A DNA stretch of 64,000 bases from Acetoanaerobium sticklandii. GTDB lineage: Bacteria; Bacillota; Clostridia; Peptostreptococcales; Filifactoraceae. Below the pieces are notes generated by a model. The model had not been told where the DNA came from, ran no database searches, and saw only the letters and a program-made list of their open reading frames with translations. Below, piece by piece: positions 8,052-15,986 of this stretch (its first letter is position 1; each line of letters opens with the position of its first letter). The translations under genes and the position numbers were made by a program. The stretch is from positions 451,501 through 515,500 of the forward strand of contig NC_014614.1 of the NCBI RefSeq assembly GCF_000196455.1. The letters run 5' to 3'.

Positions 8052-9291
8052 AGTACACTCTTTTTATGGTATAGCCAAGGGCTTTCATTTCATCGTATAT
8101 TAGCTCCACATGATTATGACCGTTTGTCTCTACTGTCACTTCTAGCATAGCATCCATGAATCTGTTTGAAGCTTTGAACTGATTGTGATCGAGCTTGATT
8201 ACATTTGCTCCTAATTTTGCTAGTAGATTAGAAATTTTAGCCAATTCTCCAGGCTTATCAGGCAGGTTTACAGAAAAACAAAATATTCTTCCCATAGATA
8301 CAAGTCCTTGATTGATAAGTGAGGAAATAGTTAAAAAATCTATGTTTCCACCACTGATGATGCAGGCTATGTTTTTATTTTTTTCTTTGATTTTTCTAAG
8401 GGCTGCAAATGGCAGGACTCCTGAATTTTCTCCAACTAATTTATGATTTTGCATCAGTAGCAAAAATGCCTCCATTATTTCAAAATCGGATACCTCGACT
8501 ATTTCATCCACATAGGTTTTTATTAGTTCATAGGTTAGATTGCCAGGATTTTTAACAGCTACTCCATCAGCTATCGTACATACTTTTTCTAGGCAAGTGA
8601 GTTTATTATTTTTCATGGATAAAGACATGGCATTTGCGCCCTCTGGCTCTACACCTATAATTTTTATATTAGGATTTAGAGCTTTTGCGCAGGCAGCTAC
8701 TCCAGCAATTAAGCCTCCTCCACCTACTGGAACAATAATTACATCGAGATTTGGAGCTTCTTTTAATATTTCAATGGCTATAGTTCCTTGACCTTCTATC
8801 ACATCAGCATCGTCAAATGGATGAATGAACAGCATGTTTTCACTGCTTTCAAGACGCTTTGCTTCTTCGTAGGCTTCATCATAGCAATCTCCGTGAAGAA
8901 CTATATTTGCGCCGTATTTTTTGGTGGATTCTACTTTGATAAGTGGAGTGGTTTTTGGCATGACAATGGTTGCAGTGACTCCAAGCTCTTTTGAAGCATA
9001 GGCAACTCCTTGAGCATGGTTGCCAGCAGAGGATGATATAAGCCCTTGAGATTTTTGTTCTGAGTTTAGTTTACTGATTTTGTTATAGGCTCCACGAATC
9101 TTAAAAGCTCCAGTGGTTTGAAGATTTTCAGGCTTTATGTATACGTTGTTTGAGCAGTAAGAGCTAAAAAAAGTGCTATGAATGAGGTTGGTTGGTCTTA
9201 GTACTTGCTCGATTCGTTTGTGAGCACCTTCAAAATTAAAAATATACTGTATATTGGATACAGTAGAGCTTGCATCATAGTTCTTTTCCAT
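8050..9291 (-). CDS. ilvA: Threonine dehydratase (PLP-dependent) with C-terminal ACT domain
   Basis: The 413-residue enzyme deaminates L-threonine to 2-oxobutanoate and ammonia. The fold-type II PLP lysine is K64 in TTGAFKIRGAYNK, the SSAGNHAQG loop follows, and a glycine-rich GGGGLIAG phosphate-binding loop is present. Residues about 335-410 form an ACT domain (PDKPGELAKISNLL...), the arrangement of short IlvA/TdcB-like enzymes rather than the long double-ACT IlvA. The gene is preceded by a T-box leader, so it is induced when a cognate tRNA is uncharged, which argues for a biosynthetic (isoleucine) role at least in part. A catabolic role in amino-acid fermentation is also possible. The T-box and ATG with a GGAGGAAT-type site fix the start. 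Confidence 0.93.
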   Translation of the reverse strand: MEKNYDASSTVSNIQYIFNFEGAHKRIEQVLRPTNLIHSTFFSSYCSNNVYIKPENLQTTGAFKIRGAYNKISKLNSEQKSQGLISSSAGNHAQGVAYASKELGVTATIVMPKTTPLIKVESTKKYGANIVLHGDCYDEAYEEAKRLESSENMLFIHPFDDADVIEGQGTIAIEILKEAPNLDVIIVPVGGGGLIAGVAACAKALNPNIKIIGVEPEGANAMSLSMKNNKLTCLEKVCTIADGVAVKNPGNLTYELIKTYVDEIVEVSDFEIMEAFLLLMQNHKLVGENSGVLPFAALRKIKEKNKNIACIISGGNIDFLTISSLINQGLVSMGRIFCFSVNLPDKPGELAKISNLLAKLGANVIKLDHNQFKASNRFMDAMLEVTVETNGHNHVELIYDEMKALGYTIKRVY

Positions 9292-9317
9292 TTGTATTCC
9301 TCCTTTGTTTTTAGCAT

Positions 9318-9358
9318 AAAAAAACTCGCCCTAAAAAGCCTAAGCTTTCAAGGACGAG
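9318..9358 (-). terminator. T-box terminator upstream of the threonine dehydratase gene
   Basis: On the minus strand CTCGTCC...GGGCGAG closes a hairpin followed by TTTTTTT. It is the regulated terminator of the T-box leader. Confidence 0.85.
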
Positions 9359-9575
9359 ATTATCTCGCGGTACCACCTTGCTTGTGTATTAATTACACCA
9401 CCTCATTTCAGTTCTATCAAACCTAAGCCAGTAACGAGGCTAGCCGGTATTCTTTACACTTTGATTCAAGAATACTGCTCAGGAGGGATTTGAATTTATT
9501 TATTGCATCGATTTTCACCAGCCATCGACTCTCTGTAGCAAAGCATATAAATTCCGTTCTCCATCTACGCATAAT
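9318..9575 (-). promoter_or_regulatory. T-box riboswitch of the threonine dehydratase gene
   Basis: On the minus strand the leader has a Stem I with the apical GGUGAAAA element, a CUCCUGAGC 3' flank, and the conserved T-box AAGGTGGTACCGCG (complement at 9366-9379) directly before a terminator. Specifier-loop bases on the 3' side read CAAAUCC. AUC (Ile) is the reading that best fits the gene, but the exact register is not certain by eye. The uncharged tRNA would stabilise the antiterminator and allow expression. Confidence 0.88.
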
Positions 9576-9627
9576 ATTAAATTAATAGGTATGATATCAC
9601 AGATAATTTGGTTTGTAAACTAAAATA

Positions 9628-10986
9628 TTAAGCTCTTTTTGATTTTGTGATGTGGTTGTAAACTGGAACTCCTAGAGCAGTAATTAATATTCCTAGAACT
9701 GCAGTTTTGAAATCAGTTACAAGGGTGCTAAGTAGAATATATATTCCTCCAGCTATTCCAACTAGTGGAACAAAAGGATAAAATGGTACTTTGTAGGCTG
9801 GATTTAAATGAGAGAATTTTTTTCTTAGGACAAATATTCCAGCTACTGCCATTACGAAGAAAAACCAAACCATAAACATTGCCAAGGTAGTTAAAACTTC
9901 AAAAGATCCACTCATAACATAAAGTACAGCCAATGCTCCTTCTAATACGAAAGCTAAAACAGGAGTATTAGATTGTGGATGAAGATAACTAAGCTTATCT
10001 GCGAAAGGGAACAAGCCTTCACTTGCCATTGCAAATGGAACTCTTACACCAGTTAATAAATAGCCGTTCATAGCCCCAAATATAGAAATCATTATTCCTG
10101 CAGAGATAAGAATAGCTCCTGATTTTCCAAACATCAGCACAGCCGCGTCTGAGGCAGGTGTTTGTGAAGCAATTACAGCGTCCACAGGGATAACATTTAT
10201 TATAGCTATATTAATAAGGACATAGATTATCATTGTTATAGATAGACCTAAAATTATAGATTTAGGAAGGTCTTTAGATGGATTTTTAAGCTCTCCAGCC
10301 ATGTTTGCAACTCCTACCCAGCCATCGTATGCCCATAGGGTTCCAAGTATAGCAGAGCCAAATCCAGCAAGGCTAGCTCCAGAAAGTGAAACCTTAGAAA
10401 CCTCGCTAACTCCTCCTACAGTGCCTTTCATAAAGCCAAAAGCAATTATAATTACTATAGGAATTAGCTTTGCAATAGTTGCCACAACTTGAATTTTACT
10501 GCCTATTTTTGTAGAAGCTATATTTACTAAAATTAGAAAAAAGATTAAAGATATAGCTAGTATTTTTTGAGTAAAATCAGACATTGGAATGAAGAAAGTA
10601 GCTTGAGTTACAAAAATTATAGATAAAGCTGCAGTAACTCCAGGTACATAGATGAATGACTGTACCCATCCGAATAAAAACGCCCATTTTTCACTATATA
10701 ATTCTTTTATGTATACAAAAAGTCCGCCTGTTTTAGGGATTGCTGTAGCTATTTCACTGATTGTAAGAGCAGAAGCTACAGTTAGCAGTCCTCCTATTAT
10801 CCAAGCCATAATTCCTAGGAATGGAGAGCCAGCATTGCTAAAAACAGGTGATGATTTAAAGAATATGCCTGAGCCTATTACTATACCTATTACCATAGTA
10901 ATAGCATCAAGTGCTCCGACTTGTTTTTTTAGATTTTGGTTAGAAGGCTGTGATTCTTTTGGTTGTAGCTTAACAGTTTGCTGCAT
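9628..10986 (-). CDS. APC-superfamily amino-acid permease (LAT/SteT-like)
   Basis: The product has about 12 hydrophobic segments and opens with the APC signature GALDAITMVIGIVIGSGIFF, in which GSGIF is the substrate-binding unwound helix of TM1. It ends without a soluble domain. The APC/LAT group exchanges or imports neutral amino acids such as Ser and Thr. I placed the start at the ATG at 10986 with AAAGGA upstream, rather than at the in-frame TTG six codons earlier. It lies upstream of the T-box-controlled threonine dehydratase on the same strand but has its own promoter region, so a link to threonine or serine uptake is plausible but not shown. Confidence 0.9.
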   Translation of the reverse strand: MQQTVKLQPKESQPSNQNLKKQVGALDAITMVIGIVIGSGIFFKSSPVFSNAGSPFLGIMAWIIGGLLTVASALTISEIATAIPKTGGLFVYIKELYSEKWAFLFGWVQSFIYVPGVTAALSIIFVTQATFFIPMSDFTQKILAISLIFFLILVNIASTKIGSKIQVVATIAKLIPIVIIIAFGFMKGTVGGVSEVSKVSLSGASLAGFGSAILGTLWAYDGWVGVANMAGELKNPSKDLPKSIILGLSITMIIYVLINIAIINVIPVDAVIASQTPASDAAVLMFGKSGAILISAGIMISIFGAMNGYLLTGVRVPFAMASEGLFPFADKLSYLHPQSNTPVLAFVLEGALAVLYVMSGSFEVLTTLAMFMVWFFFVMAVAGIFVLRKKFSHLNPAYKVPFYPFVPLVGIAGGIYILLSTLVTDFKTAVLGILITALGVPVYNHITKSKRA

Positions 10987-11191
10987 TAAGTTTCGTCCTT
11001 TCAAAATATAATATAGTTGCTTTTCTGAAGTGTTGAAATTTACTGAAAATATATTGTAAAGTTCATCATTTACACTTGAGACTATATTATTTTATGAATT
11101 TGTCCGTCATATGTCAACAAAGTTATTTTTATAACAAGTATTTAAAAACAAAATAGATTGATATATGAAAATTTACTATTAAATATATAAC

Positions 11192-11216
11192 AAAAAAGCA
11201 ACCTAAAAAGGTTGCT
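11192..11216 (-). terminator. Intrinsic terminator of the phosphodiester glycosidase gene
   Basis: AGCAACC-TTTTT-GGTTGCT stem followed by TTTTTT, read on the minus strand. Confidence 0.85.
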
Positions 11217-11225
11217 AGTCTTGCT

Positions 11226-12299
11226 TTATTCAAAAAATATCAATGCATTGTTTATATTTCTGCCAGGATTTGTTTTGTAAGAGCCATTGTACAAAAGAGC
11301 TGAAGAAGCTCCGCCATCTAGGTTCATAGCGCTTTTTAGGTTTAATTCCTTGCAGATTTGAGATAGCTCAGTAATTGAGGCATTTGCCACTGTTCCGATT
11401 ATTACTCTTCCATCTTCTCTATAGCCGACAAAGCTTCTTTGAGATCTTTGGGTGTTGATTTTGGCTTCAGTGAAACCTTCTTTTGTACCATCGGCTGTTA
11501 TAGTGTTGTTTAATATAAGACTTGGACCAGCACCTACAGCGTATACTACATCCTTCCATACTGCGTAGTCGGCCTCAGTAGCATTTTCTCTTGTTGAGCG
11601 AAACTCTGGAGTATAATCTACTGTAGAGCCTATGTTAAATCTTTCCATTAGATAGTGCATGGAAGGGTTGAAGGATATTACGAATCCATCACTTGGGATA
11701 GCTGTATTTCCTGAATTTTTTTGAGAAACCTTACCATTTCTCACTATTACATTTTGGGCGTCTGGCATTTGAGTAGAGCTAGCGAAATCAGGAGTAAATA
11801 TCATAATAGCGTCAGGCTCAGTTCTAGGATGATTGATTCCCCAAGTGTAGTACTGGTTTTCTACACCGTCTATGCTTCCTGTGATTTCTATATTTAAATT
11901 ATCTATCACTAGCTTTTTATCCTTGGTTATACCAAGCACAGCACCGTAGTTTCCAATGTGAAGAAGCTTTCCTTTATCTATTATTGTTCCATATGGAACA
12001 GGGACTCCGTTGTATGCACTAAAATATGTACCATTTACTGCGGCAAAAGCTTTTTTACCTTCAATAGCTCTAGTGTTTACGATGTTTTGAAGGCTATCAG
12101 CCGCCAAAATTTTATTGTTTGCTAGTCCCATTGCAGGACTTATATCGGTAGCATTTAAATTAAGTAACACGTATTTCGCAGTTTTTCCATTGCTGAATTT
12201 CTGGCTAGTATAATAGTGGTGAGATGAAGCGAAAGACAAAGTAGAAGATACTAATAGTATGCACATCATAATTGTTAGAGTAAAAAGCCTTTTTATCAT
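11226..12299 (-). CDS. Secreted phosphodiester glycosidase family (NAGPA-domain) protein
   Basis: The 357-residue protein has a typical signal peptide (MIKRLFTLTIMMCILLVSSTLSFAS). The mature part is one NAGPA/phosphodiester glycosidase domain, recognised by AAVNGTYF near residue 88, a central RSFVGYREDGRVIIG strand-turn and the C-terminal AMNLDGGASSALLYNG...GR-INNAL. The mammalian homologue uncovers mannose-6-phosphate by removing GlcNAc; bacterial members are thought to act on cell-envelope phosphodiester glycans, but the substrate here is unknown. The gene is monocistronic with its own terminator. The adjacent 12300-12445 region shows nothing beyond AT-rich promoter DNA. Confidence 0.88.
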   Translation of the reverse strand: MIKRLFTLTIMMCILLVSSTLSFASSHHYYTSQKFSNGKTAKYVLLNLNATDISPAMGLANNKILAADSLQNIVNTRAIEGKKAFAAVNGTYFSAYNGVPVPYGTIIDKGKLLHIGNYGAVLGITKDKKLVIDNLNIEITGSIDGVENQYYTWGINHPRTEPDAIMIFTPDFASSTQMPDAQNVIVRNGKVSQKNSGNTAIPSDGFVISFNPSMHYLMERFNIGSTVDYTPEFRSTRENATEADYAVWKDVVYAVGAGPSLILNNTITADGTKEGFTEAKINTQRSQRSFVGYREDGRVIIGTVANASITELSQICKELNLKSAMNLDGGASSALLYNGSYKTNPGRNINNALIFFE

Positions 12300-12445
12300 A
12301 GAACCCTCCTTGAAATTTTTATTAATACTATTATATCAAGAATTTATTAAGATAAGATAGAATTAGTTTAATTTATATCAAACTTTGAAAAGCTGAGTGT
12401 ATTCTAGGAGTTGTTTTATAAAATAAGGGAATGGGTAAAAATATT

Positions 12446-12473
12446 TTGACAATTAATAGTACTATTGTATTAT
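12446..12473 (+). promoter_or_regulatory. Sigma-A-type promoter with an internal palindrome, upstream of the B12-binding sensor gene
   Basis: TTGACA (12446-12451) and TATTAT (12468-12473) are 16 bp apart. The spacer contains AATAGTACTATT, a perfect 12-bp palindrome at 12454-12465, well placed for a repressor or activator. Confidence 0.6.
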
Positions 12474-12520
12474 AAAGTAAAGAGATAGTAAGGGTGAATA
12501 AATTTTGAGAGGAGTTTTAA

Positions 12521-13591
12521 ATGAGTCTATTTGTAAACTATAATGATTCAAGATTTATTGATATTGCACAAAAGATTTTTGAAGAGCAATTTAGAAGAGA
12601 CCCAAAACTCAAAGCACAGCTAGATAATAGAAGAAAGAAGCTTATGTATGATGATGTTGTTTACAATATAAGCCATCTGATGACAGCGGTTTACTTTTCA
12701 GATGAGAAGATTTTTGAAAACTATGCTCTGTGTGTGTATGAACTACTTTGCAATCTGATGAAGGATTTTGACAGAGATAGAATAATGCAGATGATGGTTG
12801 ACCATTATACTATAACTGCTGAGGTGCTAGAAGCTGATGCAAAAGAGATGTTTAGCGAAAAAGAGCTTGAAAAAGCAGTGGATTATCTTAAAATAGCTAT
12901 TAAGGTTACAAAGGAAGCAGTTACAAATATTGAGCTTTCAGATTCATTTGAAAAAGGAAAGTATAAAAAGCTTAGAAAAGAGTATCTAGATGCCCTTTTA
13001 AAGAGTCAAACTACTGAAGCCTATAGAATAATTGAGGATGCTAGAGCCTCTGGAGTATCACTAGTGGATATTTATGAAGAGGTATTGTCAAAAGTATTGT
13101 ACGAAGTGGGAGAGCTATGGCATAAAAGCATAATAACAGTTGATAAAGAGCATTATGCTACATCAATTACTCAGTCAATAATGTCAAGGTTTTATGATGA
13201 AATATTTAATAGGCCTAGAAAGAGTAAGACTCTTTTGTCGTGCGCTGTGGGCAGTGAGCTTCATGAGATAGGGGTAAGGATGCTTTCGGATATGTTTGAA
13301 TATCATGGTTGGGACACTATTTATTTAGGGGCTGCCCTTCCAGAAGATGCAATATTAAATGCTATAAAAGAGCATCAGCCAGATTTAGTAGCTCTATCTG
13401 TAACCATGCAGCCGTATCTTACAGAATGTGAAAGCGTTGTGCTTTCAATTAGAAAAAACTTTCCGGCTATAAAAATAGCAGTTGGAGGGCAAGCTTTTAT
13501 TCCAACAGAGCGCTTATGGGAAAAGTGGCCAATAGATTTTTATTCTAGGAAGGCTATTGATCTTATTGAATGGGCAAAAGAAAATATCTAA
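12521..13591 (+). CDS. Cobalamin-binding sensor protein with CarH-type W-x9-EH photosensory motif
   Basis: The 356-residue protein has three parts. Residues 1-150 are helical and not recognised; they are not a MerR DNA-binding domain. Residues 155-230 form a B12-binding helical cap (methionine-synthase-like, B12-binding_2) with W200 followed nine residues later by E210-H211. Residues 236-355 form a Rossmann B12-binding domain with E246-x-H248-x-x-G251, where His would be the lower cobalt ligand. W-x9-EH plus ExHxxG is the signature described for the adenosylcobalamin photoreceptors CarH/LitR. The gene is followed 79 bases later by a GGDEF protein gene, so it may feed a light or B12 signal into c-di-GMP synthesis (inference). 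A corrinoid-protein role in methyl transfer is a weaker alternative because no methyltransferase is nearby. Confidence 0.85.
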   Translation: MSLFVNYNDSRFIDIAQKIFEEQFRRDPKLKAQLDNRRKKLMYDDVVYNISHLMTAVYFSDEKIFENYALCVYELLCNLMKDFDRDRIMQMMVDHYTITAEVLEADAKEMFSEKELEKAVDYLKIAIKVTKEAVTNIELSDSFEKGKYKKLRKEYLDALLKSQTTEAYRIIEDARASGVSLVDIYEEVLSKVLYEVGELWHKSIITVDKEHYATSITQSIMSRFYDEIFNRPRKSKTLLSCAVGSELHEIGVRMLSDMFEYHGWDTIYLGAALPEDAILNAIKEHQPDLVALSVTMQPYLTECESVVLSIRKNFPAIKIAVGGQAFIPTERLWEKWPIDFYSRKAIDLIEWAKENI

Positions 13592-13670
13592 ATGTGACGA
13601 TGATATAAAATACAGAGCTACATAAGGATTACGTGTAAGCTAGGAAAGCTTGATATGGAGGGAACTAGGG

Positions 13671-14702
13671 ATGGATTTAACAGGATTTTTGTTAGAATGT
13701 GACAAAAATGGTAAGATTTTAAATGTATATTGGAATGAGCCGACATATATAGTTTCTCCATATCAGAAAAGATTAACGGATTTATTTTCAGAGGATGCTA
13801 CTCAGGATTTAGAAGCTATGCTTGTTAAATCAAAAGATGTAAGCGAAATGCTTTACTGCAGCAAAAATTTAGAGCTAAGAAGTCCGAAAAGACAAATTTC
13901 AGTTTGCTTTTTAGCATCGGAAAAATCCATTTTAGTTCATGGGATAGATGTTATGGAGCTAGGTATAGAATCTGCTATTCCAGCTTTAAAAAAGATGATT
14001 TATAACTTTATGAAAGTTCTTCATATGTATGACGGGAAAGTAATAACCGATAACGAAAGAATCATGAGATTTCAGTTCGAACAGATTCAAAAGCTAAACA
14101 ATGATTTGCTTAACACTCAAAGACAGCTTCAAAAAGCAAATGCGCAGTTAAAAAGAGCTAATGAGGTCCTAAACAACAGACTAGTAAAGGACGCACTCAC
14201 AGGGCTAGTAAGCAGATATCAATACAGAGAAGAAATTGATATGCTAATAAAAACCTCGCCAGAGAAAAAAGGTATTTTTACTTTTATTGATATAGATGAT
14301 TTTAAGAGAATAAATGATAATTATGGTCATAATGTGGGAGATATTTATCTAAAAATATTTGCGAAAAGGTTGTCCAAATTAAATTTTGAAAATGCTATTT
14401 TTATGAGAATTTCAGGAGATGAATTTGGGGTGTATATACATGGATATGATGAAGTTAATGATTATGATATAAAGAAAGTATGGGAGGAGATAGAAAATAA
14501 AATTCTTTCCTCCCAGTTTGAGATACAAGATAATAAGCATTTTATTTACTGCAGTGCTGGAATGGCTGTGTATGCTGAAGATACTAATAGTGTTTACGAG
14601 CTTATAGATTATGCAGATTTTGCAATGTACATTGCTAAAAAAAGCGGGAAAAACTCTTATAGAAGGTTTAATTTAGAGCAATATAAGAGTGCTAAAAATT
14701 AA
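13671..14702 (+). CDS. GGDEF-domain protein, probable diguanylate cyclase
   Basis: The start at the ATG at 13671 is chosen from GGAGGG eight bases upstream. Residues 1-110 look PAS-like, 137-170 form a coiled coil, and 172-335 form a GGDEF domain beginning DALTGL. The active-site motif is SGDEF (248-252); Ser in the first place is seen in active cyclases. The metal-binding Asp is in FIDIDDFK and the GHNVGD turn is intact. No RxxD inhibitory site precedes the motif, so product inhibition may be absent. It should make c-di-GMP from two GTP in the cytoplasm. The neighbouring CarH-like B12 protein is probably co-transcribed and could be its regulatory partner. Confidence 0.9.
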   Translation: MDLTGFLLECDKNGKILNVYWNEPTYIVSPYQKRLTDLFSEDATQDLEAMLVKSKDVSEMLYCSKNLELRSPKRQISVCFLASEKSILVHGIDVMELGIESAIPALKKMIYNFMKVLHMYDGKVITDNERIMRFQFEQIQKLNNDLLNTQRQLQKANAQLKRANEVLNNRLVKDALTGLVSRYQYREEIDMLIKTSPEKKGIFTFIDIDDFKRINDNYGHNVGDIYLKIFAKRLSKLNFENAIFMRISGDEFGVYIHGYDEVNDYDIKKVWEEIENKILSSQFEIQDNKHFIYCSAGMAVYAEDTNSVYELIDYADFAMYIAKKSGKNSYRRFNLEQYKSAKN

Positions 14703-14737
14703 TTTAATCTAGGATGATGAAATTAAAATAAAGGATA

Positions 14738-15754
14738 CTATTTTAAAAGTGTTAAAAGAAGCTCAATATCTTGTATAGTAAGATATAGCTTTTCATCTAG
14801 TTTAAGCTTCTTTTCACTTAGTTTTCCTATATTTGAGTTATTTTTATAGACACTTCCATTAATAAAATTAATAGTGTAATCCTCGTTACCTGAGGATATA
14901 AGAGCGCTTCTTAGGGACGAGTCATAGCTGTATGAAGCATCTAACTCGCTTTGCACGATAAGGGCAAGATCTAGATATACATCTTCATCAAACATGATGC
15001 CTTGATAGCTAGTTTCATTTATTGATACAGCTTTGTATTCATCTGGCGAAATATCCTCTAGTGACTCGGGATATGGAGGTTTTGGAGCTTCGCCAATTGC
15101 AATTGCCCATTTTCTTTCGTCGTAAATAGGCTTAAGCTTAGATTCTAATATCCAGTAGAAATAAGGCTTTGTTGGGGATTTTTTATTGTAGGGATCAGCC
15201 ACATAAAATTTTTGATTTTGAGCATCATAGCCTGTCAGAAGAACTGCATGGTTGTTTCTAAGGAGCCACTGCTTTTCACCCTCTATATCAAATTGTCTAT
15301 AAAAAGGCTTTACCCATCCCATCGTGGCATATATAACTACGGGATTGCCACTTAGTAATTCTTTTTTTATATCCTCTAGCTCTGAGCCTGAGATGTCTCT
15401 AGTAATACTTGGCATATATGTGTTAGCGTACTCAGACAGTGGCTTAGGATATATTGTAGTTCTTATTTTTTCACTAGGTGAATATGGAGAGCCTGCAAAG
15501 CCTTTAGCTGGATCAGTGGTAGTTTTTGGCATGGCATCTAAAAAATCCTTGAGGGTTATATCATTTGTTAGACCTTTTGATTTCAAAGCCATAAGAAGAG
15601 CAGTAGGCTCACATCCAACTACAGCTCTAGTAGGATAAAGCTGAGAAACATAAGGCACATCTATTACTATATAATCTGAAGTAGAATCAGCAAAAGCAAA
15701 TGAAAAGCTTGATAACAAAGTAAATGCAAGAATAGTAGTTAGGATTTTTTTCAT
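14738..15754 (-). CDS. Secreted C39-like cysteine peptidase family protein
   Basis: The 338-residue protein carries a signal peptide (MKKILTTILAFTLLSSFSFAFA). A papain-like C39_2 domain follows with the triad residues in order: C48 in VVGCEPTAL, H169 in NNHAVLLTGYD and D187 in VADPYN. A further 130 residues at the C-terminus resemble a small beta-rich stalk of the copper-amine-oxidase N-domain type. It should act outside the membrane, on peptides or peptidoglycan cross-links; no substrate can be assigned. It converges with the GGDEF gene and appears monocistronic. Confidence 0.85.
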   Translation of the reverse strand: MKKILTTILAFTLLSSFSFAFADSTSDYIVIDVPYVSQLYPTRAVVGCEPTALLMALKSKGLTNDITLKDFLDAMPKTTTDPAKGFAGSPYSPSEKIRTTIYPKPLSEYANTYMPSITRDISGSELEDIKKELLSGNPVVIYATMGWVKPFYRQFDIEGEKQWLLRNNHAVLLTGYDAQNQKFYVADPYNKKSPTKPYFYWILESKLKPIYDERKWAIAIGEAPKPPYPESLEDISPDEYKAVSINETSYQGIMFDEDVYLDLALIVQSELDASYSYDSSLRSALISSGNEDYTINFINGSVYKNNSNIGKLSEKKLKLDEKLYLTIQDIELLLTLLK

Positions 15755-15925
15755 GTATGTCCTCCTTTAGAAATGTTGTAAGAAACTAACTTATTCTTGC
15801 TAGATACCCTCAATTAGAAGGCAACTATCATGGATTGATATTAAATAACTTAATTTTCCGTTGTTTCATGAGTTCCTATCATCTTAATTAGAGTGAGATA
15901 TTCAACTTAAATAGGTTAATTTATT

Positions 15926-15954
15926 TTGAAGAAGCTAGTAAATTCATGTATAAT
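15926..15954 (+). promoter_or_regulatory. Promoter of the nucleotide-sugar dehydratase gene
   Basis: TTGAAG (15926-15931), 17-bp spacer, TATAAT (15949-15954), about 33 bp before the start codon. Confidence 0.6.
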
Positions 15955-15986
15955 TAAAATAAGTAAGCTTTGAAAGGAACTAAGAT

